Assembly: GCA_947579605.1 (NCBI GenBank)
Contig: OX388320.1
Coordinates: forward strand, 6,820,001-6,884,000
Direction: 5' to 3'
DNA length: 64,000 nt
Origin: Athripsodes cinereus
Taxonomy: Eukaryota; Arthropoda; Insecta; Trichoptera; Leptoceridae
In this document: in pieces, positions 55,916 through 64,000 of the stretch
How the letters are laid out: each line of letters begins with the position of its first letter
How positions within the stretch are numbered: the stretch's first letter is position 1
Translations under genes and position numbers: made by a program
Notes under the pieces: generated by a model
Databases searched by the model: none
Seen by the model: only the letters and a program-made list of their open reading frames with translations
What the model was told of the DNA's origin: nothing

Positions 55916-57240
55916 TTCTGTTCGATCCGGAGTTGAATTGATTGAAAAACACTTATGGAATTAATAATCTGGAGAATACAAAAAAAAAATAACCAAATAG
56001 AACGAAAACAATTACGTAAATAATAGACAATATACGTTGATGCAATTTATGCAAACAAGTTCGCAAAAAAAAGAATAATTTCGTAAATATCAAGACCCTG
56101 AGTAAAATATATAAATGAATTTATAGAAGAAAATTACCAAGAAAAAGTTTAAAAAATGGACACTATATAAATACCTGTAAAAAAACTTTTTCAGTAAAAT
56201 GCTCAATGGATCATCTATGAAAGGATTTTAATCGATTATACTATCGAGAAAAGAAAACCGTGGAAAGGCTTTGATCGAAACACCGATAATTCATATTGTA
56301 ATGTATCCACTTTAGGGCGGATACTTTTTATGAGAAGTTCTCTTTAGAAATACCTTCCCATACTTTACACGCTCAGAGGCACGACAATAATATTATTAGG
56401 AATACGAAATGTAATTTTCCGGGAACAATAATTACTCTGGCGTAAGAAATCACTTCAAATAGCATAATACATTTTACTGGGGTGCCTGCCTATATACGTG
56501 GTGGTGCTTATGTACATATTATCTGTTATTCTTGTGGCATCCCTATTTCCTAATACATATGTACATACATACAAAATCTATCACGTCTTGAGGATATAAC
56601 ATTCATTGCTATATTATACGAGTATATTCGCACATATGAAATGTTTTTTTACGTATATTTACTGATAAATATCAATGAGGAATAAGGAAACAAAATTGCT
56701 GCATATTTTTTTAACAAACACTAATGCGTACCTACAAAGTATAATTTATTTATAAACGAATTATTTTTCGAACTAATTCTTATTTTAAACAAAAAACTTT
56801 GAACGATTATTAAATCAACTGTACATTTCAATGAATCCGAATAGAATATATCTGATAAACAAAATGTGTATTCAAACGATAAAATTAATAAACTATTACA
56901 AAAAAACAAAGGAGTGTTTGTCGATTTTTTTTTTATCATCATGTCGATCTCTTTGTTTTGAGAATAGAATAAAATGGAATATAGAAATAAATAAATAAAT
57001 AATAAATAGAAAACGAAAAGTACTAAACGTGATTGTGGACAAAGTAAAATAAATATCAGATACTTAGAAAAAAAATAAACAAACTCAACCCTTTTAATTT
57101 AAAAACAACGCAAATAGAAATCCAATCTTATCTCTCTCTCTCCAAGACTCAATGTTTACTTTTTAAGAGATTAATTAGTAGACAATGTAAAGAGTATCTA
57201 TAATGGCACAAACAGTCACAAAAATAATAATATAATTCGG
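55916..57240. other. AT-rich DNA, nothing recognised
   Basis: An AATAAATA run at about 56985-57007 is the only feature. Confidence 0.4.
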
Positions 57241-57272
57241 AGGGCTTGGGTGTGTGTAGGGGTGCGGGGGTG
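57241..57272 (+). other. G-quadruplex-capable tract
   Basis: Four G runs (57242-57244, 57248-57250, 57259-57262, 57266-57270) with loops of 3, 8 and 3 bases stand out in AT-rich surroundings. No gene context explains it. Confidence 0.6.
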
Positions 57273-57869
57273 TTGGAATGAGAAAAGCTTTATTAGAAAC
57301 AATGAACAAACTCATTAACGGTGAAAAACCAACGCGTTATTTCTTAGAACGAACAAGCTGCTCACTAAATTCACTAAACAAATATGTATATTATGTATAT
57401 TTGTATAAAGTGCTATTTAGAAGATAAGGTGACAGTAGTACAGAATCTAGACAAGGTGTTCATCATTATAATCAATTCAAACACATATATTTAGAAAAAA
57501 TACAACTCGATTTCTTCATAGAATTTTGCAAGAGACAAAGTGTTCAATAGTTACTTTACTAACAGAATTCACCAATTTTTCAACGCATTACGTGATATTC
57601 CAAATTTTTCAATTCAACTGATTTATATGAAGATAAAATCTGTCAAACATATGTAAAATTACATATCTATCTGACTTGTCTAATCCATAAAAATTATGTA
57701 AAAAACCTTACAAAGTTTTAATTTTTTATTATTATTGAGAATTTAAAGAAATATTTCGAAAGATTTGTTCAATCTTAAATATTCCCAAGAGTTTATCGAA
57801 AATATAAAAATATCTAAGCTCACATATAATTCTAAAATAATTGGTTACAGAATCTGCGCAGGCGCATCT

Positions 57870-58130
57870 ATTTTTTATCTATTTAATGGTCCTGTCTGGG
57901 TCATGTTCTATGAATACCCAATGATAGTTGGCCAAAAAGAGCACTGTTCTTTCGTCCTCAAGGGTTCCGTCGGCCCGGGCGTCCCTTTTCACAATACACC
58001 GTTCCTATGTCAACAATATCAGGGTGCAGGAAATGTCGTGGAAGGAGGTGACATAATTGGTACAGAGGCGCTCTGGATGGAGGAGGTTGGTTTCTGTCCT
58101 GTGCTCCCGAGAATGTTTAAACTAATATAG
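57870..58130. other. GC-richer unassigned patch
   Basis: A plus-strand frame stays open to 58127 (GPVWVMFYEYPMIVGQKEHC...). It starts upstream at a TTG, not ATG. Words such as 'ggcccgggcgtcccttttca' are unusual for this window. I cannot assign it; a coding repeat fragment is most likely. Confidence 0.3.
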
Positions 58131-59859
58131 CTTTGACTAGGCAAACTATGAACGAGTATATTCCATATAAATAAACAAACATGTTCAAATAAGATTTGTA
58201 AATAAATCTTTCATACCCTCATGCGAACTTTAAACGTGGCTGATACTTGCTTGAATTAATTAGCAGATAATCAAAATATATTCTACCTACATATACTACT
58301 TAGAATACTTCAAAATGTCAAGAGTTAAGTAATTAAAAAACAGCAACACGTGCTAATATGAACAAAGCATGTAATGTTAATTAGATTCGAAACTTCAGTC
58401 ACAAATGATTACTTTAAAGTTGAATTACGTTAAGAATAAAATTAAGGTGAAAATTAGGCAAGCTTTTGATGAAGAAAAATTCGAAAAAAACTTTTTTAAG
58501 TTCCTCAACCAGCACTTACTCTTTTTCACAAATTTCTCATGAACAATTGAAGTATTTAATTTATTAACTCAAACTTTTGCAAAAAAATATGCTTACATAA
58601 TATGAACATAATATTTTGTCTTGAAAGTGGGAATATTTGGCAACGGAATTCATAAATACGAAGTCATTCAATCACCTATCAATTAGGCTTGTATTGGTTA
58701 TTTCTAGAAATGTTTTGTTGAAATTCACAAATTTAATGTTAACTGACAGTATACAAGTCACTAAGCCATATAAAATGTATCTGGCATACTCAAAAATTGT
58801 ATCTTTAAAAAAATATATAGACATAATATGTAACTAATTTCTAACATGGTTTAAGTTTGAGTTAAATTCTATCAACAGTATTAACATTATATACTGTACG
58901 AGTCTATGTAAAGGATCTGATTTACGTCAGAGATTTAAATGGCAAAACAACAACCCCATTAATGTGTAAATAAGAAGAACGGAGTGTGTACATTGCCAAA
59001 TATAATAATAATAATAGAGGCAATCTCATCTACAAGATACAACAATAGTGTTATCTTAAATATTCATATAATGAACAATGAAAATAATTAACTGAAAACC
59101 ATCGGTCTTATATTTAAAAATGGAATACAAATATCACCATTAATTTGCCAGTAAAATATGTAATACAAATACGTCGCCATGTAGTCTTTGGTGTTCGAAG
59201 TGCATTTTTTGTACACAATTTAACTCAAGATACCTTAAGTTTTCACAGGTACACATTATTATTTTTTCTATTACACCTTGCTATATCTTCCTCAAATCAG
59301 ATCCGAAACTATTCATGAGACATTGCACACTATTTTGGTGCAAAAAGTAAGGCTCCCTGTATCGACCGTTACTTTAGCACAGATCGCAATTAAACTAGGG
59401 ATACCCTGTATCAGTAAGAGTCTCGCACGGTAAGCAAGAATTAATTAAATGATAGAGATCGATGCAAATATTTAATAGCACTGTATACGCGAAACAGAAG
59501 GAAGAGAAAATTAGACGAAGATGATGATAATAATGATAGTAGTATAAGGAGAATATCAGGAGAGCAGAACACAGAGAGGGTGTGAGAGATATCATAGTGT
59601 TGTTCAGAATAGTAGGTATAGTATAATAGTAATACCAGTAGTAGTAGGTGGAAGTAGAAGTGAGTTTATCAGATACAACACAAAGAGTTATAATGCCCTG
59701 TTAATAATTGCTCCACCATTTGAGCGTAGTTAAGCAAAACACAGCTATTCCTACAAAATTAATTTGGAAATATAATAGTCTTTACATTAAATGCCTTAGA
59801 GACTTTATTATCTTGGTATTATTTCACGTGGTTTGGATGCTTTCTGCCCGAGAATCCTC
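58131..59859. other. AT-rich DNA, nothing recognised
   Basis: No repeat copy or coding signal is seen. Confidence 0.4.
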
Positions 59860-59932
59860 ATTTATACACCTCCCCTTGAGGGACGTGATGCCGGGCCCCG
59901 TAGAGGAGTTTGTAGGAGGTGATGTATGACAC
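59860..59932. other. GC-richer unassigned patch
   Basis: 'ccccttgagggacgtgatgc' and 'cgggccccgtagaggagttt' stand out from the background. 'ggaggtgatgtatgac' recalls 'ggaggtgacataattgg' in 58043-58060. The two could be remnants of one family. Confidence 0.3.
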
Positions 59933-62095
59933 GCATATTTCAGATGAAGTGAAAGCTTCTCCAAATTACCGATTAACTTCTTACATCAATTCACTTTTCT
60001 CTCTTCGTAACAACGCTCCATGATGAAATTGTTTTTATTTTTATTATTATTATAGGTTGCTTTTTATGTCCATACATACTGTAATAGTATTAGAGAAGTT
60101 TCGCAGTCAATATGTTATCTATAATACAGCAATATAATTAAAAGAAAAAACATAATTTTGTATACTAAAATATGCTTGTGATTAAACTCCTAATATTGAA
60201 AACTAAATAAGAATTTCCAGAAATAATTCCACTTGCAGTACCGAAAATAAATCGAGTTTTCATTTCGTTTAATTGGTAGACTTAACCTACGCCTTTCGTT
60301 TTCAGAAAACAATTACAGTCACTATTTTAACCTCTTCAGACCTGGTGTCCATTCCAATGGACATAGATTTTAGTAATATTTTTTACGCTCCCGTCTATTG
60401 CTTTTTTCTAATATTAATATTGAAAATTATCGGTATGAAGTCTATTTTATCGACATATTTTTTTTTGCGCCATTTGTCAAAGTTAACTATAACAAGTCTA
60501 CGCAAAGTGTCACTGCCAGGTTTTAGGTTGAGAAAATTAAAAATATATTTACATAGCTTGTGTTTAATTTTACTGGATTTTTTTTGCAAAGGTAAATTTA
60601 TTCTTTATTTTGTGTTAATCAATTAATATATATCAAATAAATTTAAATGAACATTTCAGAAACCTCATTTTTATTTAATTTCCATTCCAATGAACATATT
60701 GATTTTCGCAAATCTAGAAATAAAAAAAATTTCAAATTATCTGAAACTTGTTATTTAGAAGCCAAATCCAAAGCCAAACAAACAAAGCCAAAGCCAAACA
60801 AAAAAATTTTTTCGACTCACACAATTAATTCAGGTCTGACGAGGTTAAAATATTTTGTGTAAGCTTTCTAGGCAACTGAATTATAAAGAGCACTCGAAAA
60901 AAATTACAATATACAAATTTCCGTGAATTTGTCCTTTGTTGGTATGATAATTCGAACAAATTATAAAAATTTCGAACTTGTATTCTATTCTGAAATAAAA
61001 ACTGAAGACACGATTTTTAAAACCTGATCTATTCAGTATTAAACCACTACCCGACAGCTTTACTTTGATCACATATTTTGACAACTTCATCCAGGCTTAA
61101 TGTAACATCTTTGAATACATTTTACTCAAAAAAAAAAACATCAAATCGAAAGGTATGTAAATCGCACATAAATCTATGTCACATAAACTAGTCACCTTCA
61201 TAGAAGTACGATGTGTACTTTTTCAAGGTACTGAGTACTGAATAATAATTCTAAGCCATTCCTCAGAGATAAATAGCTTTTCTTACCTTACAACAGAACA
61301 AAGTTGACAAAACTAGTATCTACCTCTATAGACGATCATTTTATAGCAAAGTTATATAATCTTAAAACTAAAATGCTGTATTTAGGTTAGACAAAAATGA
61401 TTTAACCATTGTTAGAAAACATTTAAGTGTTCGTAATACACAAAACTCTTCCATATACCTAATTATATTTAAATGAACAATTAATCATTGTACATATTTT
61501 TGTGAATAAATAAAAAAAAATTCAATCAGTATTTGAATCTATCTAGAATGTGTCCATACTATTTATACATTTGTTAGTAGAGTAAATCAGTTACATAAAT
61601 GGATATTGCATTTGTCACATTTTTAGAAAACATATAAAATGGAAGATTTTTTGAATTGATACAAAAATTAATTAAATATCGTTGATTACAAAAATAGCTA
61701 AACCAATTTGTATGTAAAAACACTTCGGTTTCTTTTTTTTTTTAATTTATAAATTATAATTTATTTGTTTTACAAAATAGGCAGTATAATATGATTAAAT
61801 TTGAACTGATAATTCATACAACAGCAGGAAAAAATCAAATTTAAATACAGTTGTAAACTTACCTTAACACATGAACAAGGAATCATTTCTGAAGGAAAAG
61901 AGTAATAGAGTCTATTTGGAATTTACTTATAAAATACTACTTCTAAAGGTAATAGGGACTCACAGCATAAAGAAGAAAAGACAAAAATGTCTCTCTATTA
62001 CAAAGCAAACAGAGCTTTTCAAACTCACTTCTTGATAAATTTTAGAAATTAATCAGCATTGATATTTTTACTTCAAAACACAAAAATGTATAATT
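59933..62095. other. AT-rich DNA, nothing recognised
   Basis: An imperfect tandem of 'aaagccaaa' at 60768-60803 is the only structure noted. The 117-codon frame at 60273-60626 starts without ATG and is F/L/I-rich by composition. Confidence 0.4.
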
Positions 62096-62099
62096 TCCC

Positions 62100-62295
62100 A
62101 TTTGTGGGTCTCCTGTATGATGCGGAGGTAACGCATTTGCCTTTAAGTCAAAAAATCCCGGCTCCCGGCCAGAGCAAAATGAATAATGTTTGATGCATTT
62201 TACGTGTGTATCATCGCGTTAATACACATAATAATATAAGATTCATGTCTGAGTTGAGTACTAGCTCAATCTGTGCGATTTATCCATTCATATGA
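62100..62295 (+). repeat. SINE2, diverged copy
   Basis: The head 'gatgcggaggtaacgcattt' and 'gcctttaagtc', the degraded B box in 'cccggctcccggcc', then 'catcgcgttaatacacataa', 'agattcatgtctgagttga' and 'actagctcaatctgtgcg' follow SINE2 in order, with an internal deletion. Confidence 0.75.
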
Positions 62296-62389
62296 AATGT
62301 TTTGTCATGCACCATAAAAATGAGATATAATTACGGGTTGAGATATGGAAATCATCACTCAATGAGATTTCTAAATATTTTATACAGTA

Positions 62390-63776
62390 GGGTAAGGTTG
62401 CTCAAGTCGTACCCCCTAAGGAAACAATGCTATAATATTTAGTGCAATGAAAATAAAACAAATTCATCTGCATATATTAAATCTTCATTTAGTTGCCTTT
62501 TAATCGACAATCATAGAAATTTGAAAATATTTTAACAAAATAGGTATTTTAACGTTTTTCAAAAATATACCTTCGGTACGATTAAAGCGCCTAGTCGCCA
62601 AAGTCGTACCACCTATAGCCTTAGTCGTACTTAGAAAATATACCTTTTGAACACTATAATAAATTATACCTATAGAAAAATACTCAATAACCAGATATCA
62701 TAATTATGAATAACTAAAAAAATATTAACAATGCAGTCTGAGATCAACTTAAAACATTTTTTTTGTCAAACCTAATTATTAAGTGAATAACACATAGAAA
62801 ATAGAATTATCGTATCTTAAAAAAAAATCTTCTACGGGATTCATTAAATCTAATTTCTCCATTCCGATGTTTCTGTGTTCGATGTTTCAGTGATATAAGA
62901 AAAGAGTAAAGGAATGTGGAATGAAAGTTGGTGTAATCACAAGGATGAATTTAAATAAGTTAAGATGGTTTGGGCACGTGGAAAGAATGAATGAGGACAG
63001 AATGACCAAGAAGATATATTTGGCTGAGAGGAATGGTGCTCGGAGACGTGGACGTCCGAGGATCAAATGGCAAGATCATTTAAATCAATTCCTACAGGAC
63101 GGTCACGTGTTGAGCACATTGAACAAGAGAGCATGCATGAGGAATTGTATGACAGCGACAGAAGCGAAAGAAGTATGCTATGATAGAAAGAAGTGACGCT
63201 CGATCCTTTCAGCTTACCCCGCGAGAGTGGTCGCGTGACGGTATGTATGTTTAAAGCTTCGTCCATGTCCTCCTGCATCCAAGTACTTTCTCTTCGCCAT
63301 ATTTAGGTATTACTTACTTGATAAAATGGTTAGTAAATTATTAAACAATTTTCTTAATACCTTAGTCGTACCGGTACGAGTAAGGATTTTTGCACAGGTA
63401 CGACTTAAGCGCCGGGGTCTTCTATGTTTAAAACTAAAACCACTGACGTAACCTCAAAATGTAGTACCGTTTGAATATGCGTAAACTATTGCCAGATAAG
63501 TCTTACAAATAGACGTAAACAAAGAAAATAGGTAAGTATCACATTCCTGCCATAAAAAACTTACAAATGAGTCAAAATATTTAATGAAAACTGTTCAAAA
63601 ACTTACTTTTTCAATATTTTTGCTTCAGGAAGCCGGCCGGCCGCCCACTTTTTTACGTTCGCTCACTCAACTAAAAAGTTCAGATTGACGACACTAGATG
63701 GTGAAATTTATATCTACCAGATAAGATATTGCCGGGGTACGACTTAGGCCGTGGTACGACTAAAGCAACCTTACCC
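62390..63776. mobile_element. 1387-bp TA-flanked transposon with iterated AGTCGTAC motifs
   Basis: It begins GGGTAAGGTTGCTCAAGTCG and ends as the inverted copy (CGACTAAAGCAACCTTACCC), with about two mismatches in 24 bp. TA lies outside both ends (62388-62389 and 63777-63778). AGTCGTAC or its complement occurs at 62404-62411, 62602-62609, 62623-62630, 63364-63371, 63398-63405, 63737-63744 and 63754-63761. Near-copies lie at 62575-62582 and 63374-63381. TA target and TIR fit the Tc1/mariner superfamily, but there is no transposase, only a LINE fragment in the middle, so it is non-autonomous. Confidence 0.8.
62915..63240 (+). pseudogene. LINE fragment captured in the TA-flanked transposon
   Basis: A 91-codon ATG frame (62921-63196) reads KLRWFGHVERMNEDRMTKKI, then GARRRGRPRIKWQDHLNQ, then CMTATEAKEVCYDRKK and a stop. 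This is the usual C-terminal end of insect LINE ORF2 proteins, downstream of the RT domain, which is absent. The 3' UTR 'cctttcagcttaccccgcga' and TATG tail (63205-63250) follow. Diverged relatives lie at 4605-4905, 52265-52345 and, at the 3' UTR, 43859-43878. The frame is still open, so the capture or insertion was fairly recent, but no domain able to act is left. Confidence 0.85.
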
Positions 63777-63889
63777 TATATATTTTGTTCTTATCAGTAT
63801 ATTGCTACAAATAAAAAACAAAAACATACAATGCACAGTGGATGAGTTATTCTTCATCCAACTAAACCATAATAATTAATGAAATATCT

Positions 63890-64000
63890 TCGTCCGAGTT
63901 CGTCGGTATCCTGGAGGTAGAGTTTCGGCCTTGTAAAAAAAAAGGGGTCGGCGGTTCGATTCCAGGTGCCGGCAGCCTCCCCATTCACGACACAAGCTTT
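63890..64000 (+). repeat. SINE1, cut by the window end
   Basis: The head 'gagttcgtcggtatcctgg', 'aggtagagtttcggcctt', an A9 expansion, B box GGTTCGATTCC (63955-63965), 'ggtgccggcagcctcccc' and 'cacgacacaagcttt' match the 2551-2735 copy. The 3' half lies beyond the window. Confidence 0.85.

Noticed and set aside
57765..58130. 121-codon plus-strand protein
   Set aside because: The first codon is TTG and the N-terminal third is AT-driven. Only the GC-richer patch is of interest, listed as such.
60273..60626. 117-codon plus-strand protein
   Set aside because: Phe/Leu/Ile-rich composition without an ATG start or motif. Consistent with chance in AT-rich DNA.

Overview
This is an AT-rich (roughly two-thirds A+T), repeat-dense eukaryotic segment from an insect, most likely a moth or butterfly. 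The lepidopteran call rests on recognised repeat tails: LINE 3' ends of the 'cccgccatttgtacc...acaataaagattaa' type (31073-31152) and the 'ggaagacatcgc...gcgataaactcgcc' type (31622-31782), SINE tails reading 'cgcgttagtaccca...gggactagctcgat', and frequent 'taggtaggtac' runs. I found no convincing host gene, rRNA or genuine tRNA gene. Nearly everything that can be named is a transposable element or a remnant of one, set in featureless AT-rich DNA.

Two elements look young and coding-competent. The first is a complete Ty3/gypsy LTR retrotransposon on the minus strand (16975-23884). It has two 427-bp LTRs that read as identical, a TCAT target duplication, a tRNA-Trp-like primer site, gag with a CHCC zinc knuckle, and pol in the -1 frame with all catalytic motifs. 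This combination fits the CsRn1/Kabuki clade. The second is a Tc1/mariner-superfamily element (37859-39154, minus strand) with about 30-bp TIRs, a TA duplication and an uninterrupted 358-residue DD36D transposase.

Region by region. 0-7 kb: tRNA-derived SINEs (family SINE1), LINE fragments, and a LINE inserted into a SINE with a visible 9-bp target duplication. 7-16.9 kb: copies of a ~250-bp dispersed family ('R3', both orientations across the window, tail of TAG units), several foldback/MITE-like inverted repeats, a 619-bp TIR element, and an 8 x 54-bp minisatellite open in frame on both strands. 17-23.9 kb: the gypsy element. 24-33.8 kb: R3, LINE 3' ends, then a long featureless stretch. 34-39 kb: a 453-bp MITE and the mariner. 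39-47.5 kb: R3, SINE2, LINE remnants. 47.9-50.9 kb: a nested structure, in which a ~2.2-kb Helitron-like element carrying two further TIR elements and a SINE sits between two ~160-bp inverted repeats. 52-62 kb: LINE fragments, SINE heads, a G-quadruplex-capable tract and featureless DNA. 62.4-63.8 kb: a 1387-bp TA-flanked transposon whose ends carry nine copies or near-copies of the 8-mer AGTCGTAC, with an RT fragment inside. The window ends within a SINE1 copy.

There is no operon-like cooperation between genes here. The relationships are parasitic and stratigraphic (which element landed in which). Coordinates of diverged repeats are approximate to about 10-20 bp. All family assignments come from recognising motifs, not from a database search.
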